DNA from: Microcaldota archaeon
GTDB lineage: Archaea > Micrarchaeota > Micrarchaeia > Micrarchaeales > Micrarchaeaceae
Direction of reading: 5' to 3'
DNA length: 44,537 nucleotides
Assembly (NCBI GenBank): GCA_021792395.1
Contig: JAJYUR010000009.1
Span: forward strand, 1-44,537
This document shows, one piece after another, positions 27,842 through 36,683 of the stretch; positions within the stretch are counted from its first letter, which is position 1; each line of letters begins with the position of its first letter. Both the position numbers and the translations under genes were made by a program. The notes under the pieces are model-generated. The model saw only the letters and a program-made list of their open reading frames with translations. It had not been told where the DNA came from and made no database searches.

Positions 27842-29527
27842 ATGGGACTATTTTCAGAAAAGGCAGAATTGAAGGATGCTATATCTAAAATAGAGGAATT
27901 TAAACATGAAGATGCCATAAACATCTGTAGACGCTTAGAGCACAATATTGGAGCCAAATCTGATAATGATAAGCGTTTCATATACATGGTGTTATCGCTG
28001 TTGTATCTTGAACGTGGCGACTCAAAGAATGCAATAAAATACTCGGACAAGCTAATTTCAATAAATAAGGGTTTGGTATCGCGGGTAATAAGCATAATAT
28101 CTAATTTTTCCGCAAAGGACTATGAAACAGCCGCGGGTGATATAGCAGAAACAGCCCGGAGAAAAGAACGAGGTATTTATAGCGATGAATTGGACAGCAA
28201 ATATATCCACGGGGACGCAATATTAAGCCTGCTAGCGACCATTGCTCTTCTAAATCTGAACGAATACGAAACCGCTTCGAAAACAATAGAGAATGCTATA
28301 ATACTGGATACTAAAAACAAATTTTTAGGCGAAGAATTGTTGCTGAAATCTGTAATATTTATATATAAAAACGATATGAAAACAGCAAACGAGTCTTTAA
28401 AAGCTGCTATAAAGATTGGCTACAAAACAAATAGGCAATTGCTCGGAAAGATATTAAAGCTAATGAAAAACATGAAAAAACAGCATAAGCCCTCAAGTAC
28501 GCTCCTATCGGATATTGAAAATGAGTTAATAAATTCAGTTGTCGAAGATATTCTGTATAACCTTATATCAGAAAAGGATACGGCAGAACTAGATTATTAC
28601 AAAAGCAGAGCCGATCAGAATTCTACGGGTTTGACTGAGATATTCATGGCTGAATCGCCCGTCCTGGGTTTTTCCGAAGTGGTCGATATGGAAATTCAGA
28701 AGGAAGAGCTTAGCAAGTACATAATATACCCGCTGAAATACCCTGATAGCGTATCGGACTACAAGGTAAATGCTGGTGGAGGTGTCTTGCTCTATGGTCC
28801 CCCTGGCTGCGGTAAGACCTATGTAGTCAGAGCTACGGCCGCTGAAGCCAAAGTCAAATTCATAAATGTAAGAATCCCGGATATTGTTGATGCCTTGGTT
28901 GGAAATACGGAAAAGAATATACACAACCTTTTCGAATATGCACGCAACAATGCGCCATCTATAATATTCTTCGACGAACTTGATGCACTAGGAATAAGCA
29001 GGCAAGAAGCATCATCATATCCGTGGATAAGGCAAGCAGTCAACACAATGCTCAATGAGATGAATAATTTATATGAAAGAGGCCATAAGGTGCTTGTAGT
29101 GGGTGCAAGCAATGAACCTTGGCTTATAGATTCAGCATTAAGGAGAAGCGGAAGATTCGGCAGGACAATATATGTGCCTGCGCCTAACGAAGAGGTAAGA
29201 ATATCGCTTTTCAAAAAATATCTATCCGGAAGGCCAATAGAAGAAAATATAAATTTTACTGCATTGGCTAAACTTACGCGTTTTTGTTCACATTCTGACA
29301 TTCAATCGATATGTGAAGATGCTGCTAGGACCGTATGGTCAAGGTCCATATCCGGCACCGCAAACGGCAAACAACTGATCTCATTTGCGGATCTGAAGGA
29401 ATCGGTTTCAAAAGCCAAATTCATAGTGCCTGAATGGTACCAAAAAGCAGCAGATTATTTAGGCGCTAACATAACTGGTTATCCTGAATTGGTAGATGCC
29501 CTTGAAGAGTATAGGGGGTCCATGTAA
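27842..29527 (+). CDS. AAA+ ATPase with TPR-like N-terminal region
   Basis: LLYGPPGCGKT Walker A; IIFFDELDALG Walker B; SNEPWLIDSALRRSGRFGRTIYVPAPN; N-terminal repeated helical hairpins (LLYLERGDSKNAIKYSDKLISINK). Confidence 0.85.
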   Translation: MGLFSEKAELKDAISKIEEFKHEDAINICRRLEHNIGAKSDNDKRFIYMVLSLLYLERGDSKNAIKYSDKLISINKGLVSRVISIISNFSAKDYETAAGDIAETARRKERGIYSDELDSKYIHGDAILSLLATIALLNLNEYETASKTIENAIILDTKNKFLGEELLLKSVIFIYKNDMKTANESLKAAIKIGYKTNRQLLGKILKLMKNMKKQHKPSSTLLSDIENELINSVVEDILYNLISEKDTAELDYYKSRADQNSTGLTEIFMAESPVLGFSEVVDMEIQKEELSKYIIYPLKYPDSVSDYKVNAGGGVLLYGPPGCGKTYVVRATAAEAKVKFINVRIPDIVDALVGNTEKNIHNLFEYARNNAPSIIFFDELDALGISRQEASSYPWIRQAVNTMLNEMNNLYERGHKVLVVGASNEPWLIDSALRRSGRFGRTIYVPAPNEEVRISLFKKYLSGRPIEENINFTALAKLTRFCSHSDIQSICEDAARTVWSRSISGTANGKQLISFADLKESVSKAKFIVPEWYQKAADYLGANITGYPELVDALEEYRGSM

Positions 29528-29607
29528 AACCGTATAATTATACAAAAGAACTAATAAATATTTGGACAGTTACAATTCTACTAAAATATTTTTATTAGGT
29601 TGTAAAA

Positions 29608-30333
29608 ATGATACGTACAAAAGAGGGGGATAATAAGCTTGTCGTCGCAGTAAATTATGCAGTTAGTGCAATTTGCAACGAAAATAAACTCTGGTATAAA
29701 TCGCGTGAGATAGCAATTTGGGCATTTGGGGAAGCTTCAAGCGATGCCGAAATAAACGCAATGGTGAACAATGCGTATTCATTGCTAAAAGAAAGAAATG
29801 CGCTTAAGAAAAAGAGGATAGCGGCATATAAAGAGTCAAAAGCGATTATTGACAATTTAAGTTTTATAAGCAGAAACTCCACTGAAGAATACAATTCAAA
29901 AATGAAAGAAATTAACGAGTTGGACTATCAAATAGAGATGAACATGTTCCAGCAGAGCAAAAATGCCCACCAAATAATAAGAAAATGGATGGACTACAAA
30001 TCGTTGAAAGAGATACAGGATCGAATTCAAAACCTGGATATTCCCACCGTATTTAAAGACCTGTTATCAAGCATAGTTAAAATTCAATCCGTGCAGGACA
30101 AAGCAGAATCGAGAATAAAAGAACTAGCGGAGGAAAGACCTATCGACATAAGGGAAATCAAAGATACGCTTTTTGTCAATTTTTTAAATAAAGAAAAAGC
30201 GGCGGAATTGCTTAAGGCTCAGGTAGTCATAAACAGCAATATGGCACATATAGCAAGGCTTGAAGGGATGTTAAGAAAGACCTTAGGGAAGCCGTATGGT
30301 GCTCTGCTGAACGAGCAAAATTCGACTAAGTAA
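29608..30333 (+). CDS. Uncharacterised helical/coiled-coil protein
   Basis: 241 aa, highly charged; same strand, just downstream of the AAA+ gene. Confidence 0.6.
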   Translation: MIRTKEGDNKLVVAVNYAVSAICNENKLWYKSREIAIWAFGEASSDAEINAMVNNAYSLLKERNALKKKRIAAYKESKAIIDNLSFISRNSTEEYNSKMKEINELDYQIEMNMFQQSKNAHQIIRKWMDYKSLKEIQDRIQNLDIPTVFKDLLSSIVKIQSVQDKAESRIKELAEERPIDIREIKDTLFVNFLNKEKAAELLKAQVVINSNMAHIARLEGMLRKTLGKPYGALLNEQNSTK

Positions 30334-30359
30334 TTTTATGTATAAACCTAGCATGGCCG

Positions 30360-31253
30360 TCATAAACGTTTTGGTGCATGCTCGGTCACCCATTTAACTA
30401 CCAACTCTGCAAGGAGTTTAGTTTTTCCATGAAAACCATGGTCTGCGCCTTTTATAATGGCTGTTGATAAGCTGCAACCTGCATCCCTAGCCATCTTTTC
30501 AAGTGCTAGTTCTACTGGCAAAATCATAAGCTGATCCTTGCTCCCGAATACTGCAAGGGTTGGCACTTTCACCCCGCTTAAATATTCGAGTTTATCTAAT
30601 GAAAAATTGAGAATCATGCTCTCCGGATTTTTGGGGTTTGCCGTGCTTAAGAAACGTTTTGCGCCTATAAACTTCTGTCCCTCAGGCATTGAATACGCAG
30701 GCATTAAAGCATTCCTTTCGCCCCTTGCTGCAATTCTTTTGGCTATTCCTACATTTTTTTTGAATCGTTCTTTATGAGCCTTTAAATCAAAATTATAATC
30801 GTCTACAGGCGACAGCAGAACTAACAATTTTATACTTCTTCCATTATATCCGTTCATAAAGTAAATCGATTTTTGGCAGCCAGTGCTGTGCCCTTCCAAA
30901 AATATGTCTTTATAACCTGATTTAAGAAGGTATGAAATTCCTCCAAGTATATCGTTCCTTGAATCCTCAAAAACCTCCAACGCCGAGCCTGCCATAACAT
31001 CGTCCGTTTTTTTGCCTGCAATGCGGGTAAATTCTTCAACGACGTAAGAGCCTCGTTGTTCTATAACAAAAAAGGCAATGTCGTTTGCGGTATACTCCGC
31101 GGCAAGCTCTTCTATGGCTGCACTTCCAAAGAAACTTCCGCCAAGGCCATGTATATGCAATACTGCGCGATGGCTTTTCGTTTTAGGTAAATATATGGCA
31201 CCATGCAGAATAAGGCCATCTGAAGCCTTAAATTTGACTATTTCACACAACAT
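30360..31253 (-). CDS. Alpha/beta hydrolase family protein
   Basis: HIHGLGGSFFG, LEGHSTGCQKS nucleophile elbow, LAVFGSKDQL acid, GADHGF histidine. Confidence 0.88.
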   Translation of the reverse strand: MLCEIVKFKASDGLILHGAIYLPKTKSHRAVLHIHGLGGSFFGSAAIEELAAEYTANDIAFFVIEQRGSYVVEEFTRIAGKKTDDVMAGSALEVFEDSRNDILGGISYLLKSGYKDIFLEGHSTGCQKSIYFMNGYNGRSIKLLVLLSPVDDYNFDLKAHKERFKKNVGIAKRIAARGERNALMPAYSMPEGQKFIGAKRFLSTANPKNPESMILNFSLDKLEYLSGVKVPTLAVFGSKDQLMILPVELALEKMARDAGCSLSTAIIKGADHGFHGKTKLLAELVVKWVTEHAPKRL

Positions 31254-31271
31254 ACTATCATTTAGATAGTA
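31253..31271. promoter_or_regulatory. Inverted repeat TACTATC-ATTTA-GATAGTA at the hydrolase start
   Basis: 7-bp perfect arms (31253-31259/31265-31271), 5-nt spacer, abutting the minus-strand start codon. Confidence 0.55.
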
Positions 31272-31319
31272 TTAAATTAAATAATTTAGCCTTTTGGATT
31301 TGCATATCCCTAAATGTCT

Positions 31320-31338
31320 TAGATTGTCAGACAATCTA
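31320..31338. promoter_or_regulatory. Palindrome TAGATTGTC-A-GACAATCTA in the divergent intergenic region
   Basis: 9-bp perfect arms around a single central base between hydrolase (-) and MFS transporter (+). Confidence 0.65.
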
Positions 31339-31446
31339 GAATAACTTGAGCTAATGGAAAATTCAAAAGCAATAAAATACATAATGCCAAATATATGCAG
31401 TAACGATAGTCGAATATGCTAAATTCTGGCTTATAAAGGCAATAAG

Positions 31447-32649
31447 ATGATTGATCCTAAAAAAACATTCAAATTTTTAGTATATTCAAGGGCGCTTAGG
31501 AGCATGGCTTTGATATACATGACTCTTGCATTTTCATTATACCTTGTTGTACTGCACATAAGCATAATCAACATAGGCTTGGTTGCTGCAACTACAATGC
31601 TGTTTGCTATTTTTCTGACTCTCGCGTTAGGTGCAATAGGGGATAGGCATGGATACAGATATGAATTGATAATATCTGAAGCTTTTACGTTTGCAGGAGC
31701 ATTGCTTATAGCGCTCTCATCAAATGTCACATTAATAATAGTGGGCATTGTAATAGCTGGCATAAGCGGCGGAGCAGGCGGTATAAGGGGGGCGTTCTCT
31801 CCTGGCATAAATGCCATAATTGCGAGCAATTTCAGCGACGAGAAGGAGCGTGTAAAAAAATTCTCCACGATTACCATGGTGGCATCGTCATTCTCTATTT
31901 TTGGTAGTATGATGTTTGGTACAATAACCTTCTTGAGTAGATATGTAGGGATAGGGCTTGCATACAGGTACATGTTTCTCGCCTCTGCATTCATGCTCAT
32001 GCTATCGTTGGGCTTCTTGCTCCTATTAAAGGAAAATAAGAGGCCGACTAAGACAACAAAAATCATGAAACAAGTGAGCTTTAGCTATATAATTAGAATA
32101 ATAATTGCAAATTCTGTTGGAGGCGTAGGTATGGGCATAGCCATACCATTGCTTCCGTTATGGTTCAAGCTTTTCTACAATGCCGATCCTTTTCAAATAG
32201 GCTTGGTATTTGGAGCATCATACATAATTACTGCTTTGGGCGCGTATACTGCATCGAAGATATCGCACCTGACGAGCGTGCTTAATATTGCTTCAATAAC
32301 AAGGTCATTAAACGGCGTTTTTTTAGTGGCTATGGCACTTTCGCCCCTCTTCATAATGTCAGGATTATTCTATATATTGAGGGCATTTTTTGTTGGCGTA
32401 GGCAGCCCAAGCCGATCAACAATGACCATAAAAGGCATAGAAAATGAAGATTATGGAACAGCTACAAGCATAAATGGTGTTGCTACGCGAGTATCACAGT
32501 TAAGCTCCGGAGCCAGCGGATACCTTATGGACTATGCCCTTCCATTGCCTATCTTAGTGGGAGGAATATTCCAATTCACCAGTGGCATAATCTACAAGCT
32601 AATCCTAAACAAAAAGGACAAAGGTGGAGCCAAAACAAGCCAGTTATGA
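31447..32649 (+). CDS. MFS transporter
   Basis: 400 aa with about 12 hydrophobic segments; LALGAIGDRHGYRYELI loop 2-3 motif. Confidence 0.85.
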   Translation: MIDPKKTFKFLVYSRALRSMALIYMTLAFSLYLVVLHISIINIGLVAATTMLFAIFLTLALGAIGDRHGYRYELIISEAFTFAGALLIALSSNVTLIIVGIVIAGISGGAGGIRGAFSPGINAIIASNFSDEKERVKKFSTITMVASSFSIFGSMMFGTITFLSRYVGIGLAYRYMFLASAFMLMLSLGFLLLLKENKRPTKTTKIMKQVSFSYIIRIIIANSVGGVGMGIAIPLLPLWFKLFYNADPFQIGLVFGASYIITALGAYTASKISHLTSVLNIASITRSLNGVFLVAMALSPLFIMSGLFYILRAFFVGVGSPSRSTMTIKGIENEDYGTATSINGVATRVSQLSSGASGYLMDYALPLPILVGGIFQFTSGIIYKLILNKKDKGGAKTSQL

Positions 32650-33237
32650 CTTGCGCCTAAACTCCATGAGTGCTGCTTTATACATTATTTGCGTTATTTC
32701 ATCTGCAGGCATTTCTCCATCTATAAAAGTTGCGTTCTTGAACTTCCTGTAATTGGCTTGAACCTCTTTAAGGAATTCTTCCTTTTCGAATAGCTCGCGG
32801 GACGATCTGTTCCTATCGCGGTCTATTCGCTTCATTGCAATAATTGGGTCAATCAATATTATGAAAAGTTTGTCAGGTATGGGAAATATAGAATTCAATT
32901 CCACTAAGTATTTGTTAGAAACTCCTGCTGCAGTGCCATATGCTATTGTGGAATAGAGATATCTGTCGGTTATAAGAAACCTGTTCCTGTCCTTTATTAT
33001 ATCTGCATACCTATACATGTGGTCGCTCCTGTCAGCGACAAACATTATCTGAAGGGTGAGGGCATCAACCTTTTCTTTGTGCTCTAAAACCTTCTGTATC
33101 TCCCTTCCTATTATGCCGTCTGTATGCTCTTTAGTCGTCAATGCGTCAAAGCCATCCTTCCTCAGCATTTCTGCAAGCCTTGCAGTCTGCGTGGTTTTCC
33201 CAGACCCATCAATTCCTTCAATAGCTATAAACACCAT
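32644..33237 (-). CDS. tmk: Thymidylate kinase
   Basis: FIAIEGIDGSGKTTQTARLAEML; DRYLYSTIAYG; convergent overlap with the MFS gene. Confidence 0.93.
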   Translation of the reverse strand: MVFIAIEGIDGSGKTTQTARLAEMLRKDGFDALTTKEHTDGIIGREIQKVLEHKEKVDALTLQIMFVADRSDHMYRYADIIKDRNRFLITDRYLYSTIAYGTAAGVSNKYLVELNSIFPIPDKLFIILIDPIIAMKRIDRDRNRSSRELFEKEEFLKEVQANYRKFKNATFIDGEMPADEITQIMYKAALMEFRRKS

Positions 33238-33309
33238 ATGCACACCCTATATATTATTTTATGATAGCTATTTTAATTACAATTATAAATATATGCATTT
33301 CGCATTCAT

Positions 33310-33330
33310 CCCACGAATGAAGTTCGTGGG
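33310..33330. repeat. Hairpin CCCACGAA-TGAAG-TTCGTGGG, IS605/TnpB-end-like (opposite orientation)
   Basis: 8-bp perfect arms; flanks ATTCAT...CTTTC; intergenic. Confidence 0.6.
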
Positions 33331-33383
33331 CTTTCTGCTAGGCATTCTGTAAGTTTTCGAGGCAATATGTTGAAACATAACCC

Positions 33384-33908
33384 TTATAAAAGATTTTCAG
33401 GTGTTATTATGCCTATTATGCCATGTTTGTCCACTACTATGACCGCCTGCGCGTCCTTTAGCAATTCCCTTACTGCATTTAACGGGGTTTCCTTATTTAT
33501 TGTGGGCAGCAAATCGCTAAGATGGCTGCCGATAACATCTTTCTTCTGCATGCCTAGCATGTCTTTGGCACGTATGCTTCCAACTAATGTGCCATTTTTT
33601 AGTACGGGAAACTGCGATATTGCATACTTTCTGACGGATAGTGCTGCCTTCTCCATGCTGTCATAGAAGTCTAGTGTTATGACCTTCTTTGTCATGATAT
33701 CGTTTGCCTTTCTGTCTCCAGCGGATTCTCTGCGTTCTAATTCCTCAAATATCTCAACTGCAGTATTATAATTCGGAACTGCAGATTTTTTTTCAATTTT
33801 TGCAATTAGAGACTGGCTTTTTTCTACTGCTTTGGCAAGTGCTTGCTGTGTCATGCCCAATGCCCTCCTTCGCTTGCCTATGCTATCCAACGTTGGAAAA
33901 TTAGTCAT
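33384..33908 (-). CDS. HTH (Xre-type) transcriptional regulator with CBS domain pair
   Basis: IGKRRRALGMTQQALAKAVEKSQSLIAKIE HTH; MTKKVITLDFYDSMEKAALSVRKYAISQFPVL...AVIVVDKHGIIGIITPENLL CBS pair. Confidence 0.9.
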   Translation of the reverse strand: MTNFPTLDSIGKRRRALGMTQQALAKAVEKSQSLIAKIEKKSAVPNYNTAVEIFEELERRESAGDRKANDIMTKKVITLDFYDSMEKAALSVRKYAISQFPVLKNGTLVGSIRAKDMLGMQKKDVIGSHLSDLLPTINKETPLNAVRELLKDAQAVIVVDKHGIIGIITPENLL

Positions 33909-34090
33909 GCTCTCATAGTTTCTTGGCAATATCAATTATTTAAATTATCCCTTAAAGCAAGAATACTAATAATGCACAAATTGCATTTATTTGCATCTGC
34001 CCTGCTATTAAAATCAAAAACACCACAAGGCATTTATATATTGCTGATGCAAATATTTTGCCTGCCTGCATTTTAATTTACGGTGATAAA

Positions 34091-34216
34091 ATGCAAGGAG
34101 AAATACGGATAACAAGCTGGGAAAACACTGGCACAACAACGATATCGATTAGGACAGGCTTTGGCGTATACCACGACAAGGACCGCAATACGGTATTGCT
34201 TCGAGTGCATAAGTAA
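34091..34216 (+). CDS. Candidate 41-aa small protein (not in ORF track)
   Basis: MQGEIRITSWENTGTTTISIRTGFGVYHDKDRNTVLLRVHK; GGTGA SD at 34082-34086; TATA-like TTTATATAT at about 34033. Confidence 0.45.
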   Translation: MQGEIRITSWENTGTTTISIRTGFGVYHDKDRNTVLLRVHK

Positions 34217-34320
34217 GTTTTCTCATTCCCTTAAAGGGGCAATTATACATACTAATCCTCAAAATTTTAGGCAGCAAATAAATAGCTTAATCCCTTCATT
34301 AATCTGATCTGCGTGGTAGG

Positions 34321-34431
34321 ATGGAGCCCATAATATGTTTTGTGTGCGGCAAGGCCATGGTAGAAATACGTGGCTGCCATTACAAATGCCTCAACTGTGG
34401 AAGAGAAAAAGACTGCAGTGATCCGCTATGA
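34321..34431 (+). CDS. Candidate 36-aa zinc-ribbon small protein (not in ORF track)
   Basis: MEPIICFVCGKAMVEIRGCHYKCLNCGREKDCSDPL with CxxC...CxxC; preceded by GGTAGG. Confidence 0.6.
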   Translation: MEPIICFVCGKAMVEIRGCHYKCLNCGREKDCSDPL

Positions 34432-34495
34432 TGCAACACTATGATTATAAAAAAATAATCATCAAAATAAACATAAGGTATAAGCATGTGTTTAG

Positions 34496-35044
34496 ATGGG
34501 TGAATCTGAAATAGCAACGTTGGCAGGCGGATGCTTTTGGTGCATCGAATCAATATTTAAAGAGCTTAATGGCGTTGAGAAGGTAGTTTCTGGGTATTCC
34601 GGCGGCGATGTGCCCAATCCCACCTATAACCAAGTCTGTTCTGGAAAAACCGGTCATGCGGAGACCGTACAGATAACTTTTAATCCAAGGATCATATCGT
34701 ACGCAGATATACTCGAAGTGTTCTTCAGTGTGCATGATCCGACATCTATAAATAGGCAGGGTCCAGATATGGGCAATCAATATAGGTCGGCGATATTTTA
34801 CATGAATAGAAAACAAAAGGTAACTGCCGAACGCGTGATAAAAAAGTTGAACGGTTCATCTTTGTTTTCAAAGCCCATAGCCACAGAAGTCGAGCATCTG
34901 AAAAAATTCTACAAAGCTGAAGACTACCATCAGGATTACAGAAAGAAAAATCCTGCAAATCCTTATTGCATGTTGGTAATAACTCCAAAACTGTTCAAAT
35001 TCAGAAAAAAATTCTCTAAAATGCTGAAGCCAAATCAAAGCTGA
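34496..35044 (+). CDS. msrA: Peptide methionine sulfoxide reductase A
   Basis: ATLAGGCFWCIESIFKELNGV, GYSGGDVPNPTYNQVCSGKTGHAETVQITF, HDPTSINRQGPDMGNQYRSAIF. Confidence 0.96.
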   Translation: MGESEIATLAGGCFWCIESIFKELNGVEKVVSGYSGGDVPNPTYNQVCSGKTGHAETVQITFNPRIISYADILEVFFSVHDPTSINRQGPDMGNQYRSAIFYMNRKQKVTAERVIKKLNGSSLFSKPIATEVEHLKKFYKAEDYHQDYRKKNPANPYCMLVITPKLFKFRKKFSKMLKPNQS

Positions 35045-35052
35045 TTCGCTTT

Positions 35053-35520
35053 TCAACCTATTTTGCTGCCCGGCGCAAAATCCCTATCGGGCACTATGAG
35101 TGCAATATCTCCCCCATCCTCTGCCGCAAGGAGCATGCCGTCAGATAGCAATCCAGCTATCTTCCTCGCTTGGAGGTTAGCAACTACAACAATGCTCTTC
35201 CCAATGAGCTCGTCCTTGCTGTAATGCGCTTTAATGCCTGCAATTATATTTCTAGTCCCGAGTTCGCCAAGGTCAAGCCTTAATTTGTACATGGGCTTCC
35301 TTGCGCTTTCATGGTCCTCTACGTCAATTATTTTTGCAACACGCAAATCGACAGATGCAAAAACATCAAACGCTATTCTTTCAGGCTGTAATTCGTTTGA
35401 TGCAGAATTATCGGAATCTGCCTGGCTTGCGCTTGAATCTTGTTGGTTTACCTTGAGTTCAACATTATCCTTTAGCTCCCTTTCTCGCATCTCGTCCATT
35501 AAACTATCTATGTCATCCAT
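35053..35520 (-). CDS. Stand-alone tRNA-binding OB-fold domain protein (MetRS C-terminal-like)
   Basis: FASVDLRVAKIIDVEDHESARKPMYKLRLDLGELGTRNIIAGIKAHYSKDELIGKSIVVVANLQARKIAGLLSDGMLLAA. Confidence 0.9.
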   Translation of the reverse strand: MDDIDSLMDEMRERELKDNVELKVNQQDSSASQADSDNSASNELQPERIAFDVFASVDLRVAKIIDVEDHESARKPMYKLRLDLGELGTRNIIAGIKAHYSKDELIGKSIVVVANLQARKIAGLLSDGMLLAAEDGGDIALIVPDRDFAPGSKIG

Positions 35521-35702
35521 GCTATTACCTATAATAAGTTACCATAAACCATTTATTAAGTTTCGGCAAAAAATATAATCAAAATCAATGCTATAAAGCC
35601 CGATTTCCTTTTTGCATTAAGTCATTTGCCATGGCGCTAGGTTTGGTGCGTTTTGTTGTTCAAATTCAATGAGCGCGCTCTATCTGCTTTTACGGATATA
35701 CA

Positions 35703-36518
35703 CTACCTGTTCACCTTAGTAAATTCAAGGTTAGAAACATCGCCAGACAATATATCTGCCAGGGCACTGCGTTTATTCATGTTGAATATATATCCTGTCG
35801 CATCCGTATCCCTGCATATGTCATAAAGCAGAGAAATCTTTGTCCTCATGCCTCCAGTGACATCAATCCTGCTATTCGATACTCCGGTATTTTTAATTAC
35901 CTCATTTATGTTGCTGCTGTTTATCTGCTTTATGAGTTTTGCATTAGGGTTATCAGAAGGTGGCTTATCATATACTCCGTTTACATCAGTGCAAAAGAAT
36001 ATCTTGGACGGTTTTATACTCTTTGATATAAAACGCAATACGTCCTCAGTTGAAGATATTGATACACCTTTGGTATAATTCATTATCACATCACCGTGCA
36101 CTACAGGTATAAATCCGTTTTCCAGTGCAAAACGTATGTGGTCTGTAAATCCTGCGGAAAGACCCATCCCATCTCCAATCCCAAATCCTGCAGGCGAGAA
36201 TGGATATAGGTTCATGCCCATCTCAAGCCCCTGCTTGACGAACATGGTATTGAGTTCCTTTGCCACCAGATGGGTTATTGCAGCCCCCTTCCTGCTGTCT
36301 GCATCTATTAAGCCTTCCTGTACCCTGTATTTAGCTGCGGATACATGTCCGAACGATCCGCTCCCGTGCCCTATTATGAGTTTGAAGTGTGACTTCGACA
36401 TTGCTGCTTTTATTTCATCCAGTATTCTGGATATTTCACCCATATTTGCTGTGTTGGGCTTTGACAGGTCGGTTATTATGCTGCCGCCTATCTTAAGCAT
36501 ATAAACATTATCCTCCAT
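35703..36518 (-). CDS. Isopentenyl phosphate kinase (amino acid kinase superfamily)
   Basis: LKIGGSIITDLSKPN, LIIGHGSGSFGHVSAAKY, PVVHGDVIMN, DVTGGMRTKISLL. Confidence 0.88.
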   Translation of the reverse strand: MEDNVYMLKIGGSIITDLSKPNTANMGEISRILDEIKAAMSKSHFKLIIGHGSGSFGHVSAAKYRVQEGLIDADSRKGAAITHLVAKELNTMFVKQGLEMGMNLYPFSPAGFGIGDGMGLSAGFTDHIRFALENGFIPVVHGDVIMNYTKGVSISSTEDVLRFISKSIKPSKIFFCTDVNGVYDKPPSDNPNAKLIKQINSSNINEVIKNTGVSNSRIDVTGGMRTKISLLYDICRDTDATGYIFNMNKRSALADILSGDVSNLEFTKVNR

Positions 36519-36683
36519 CGCATCAACTTGAATCTATGCATTTAAATACTTAATGTCATGGGTGGAAAATCACACATGCTTTAGCGCTGTTAGTGATGCA
36601 GGCCACCTCATAATAATATGCAGATAGGCGTATATAATCATATCGCGCAGAAAAAGAAGGATGCAGAATAATGGAATTGACAG

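Noticed and set aside
31431-32066. 211-aa minus-strand ORF in the MFS gene
   Set aside because: Antisense of a clear transporter; hydrophobic complement codons only.
35671-35680. Palindrome GAGCGCGCTC
   Set aside because: Only 10 bp, isolated, with no supporting promoter context; could be chance.
36570-36640. Possible C/D box sRNA (GTGATGC near a CTGA-like box)
   Set aside because: C box imperfect and no convincing D/D' boxes.
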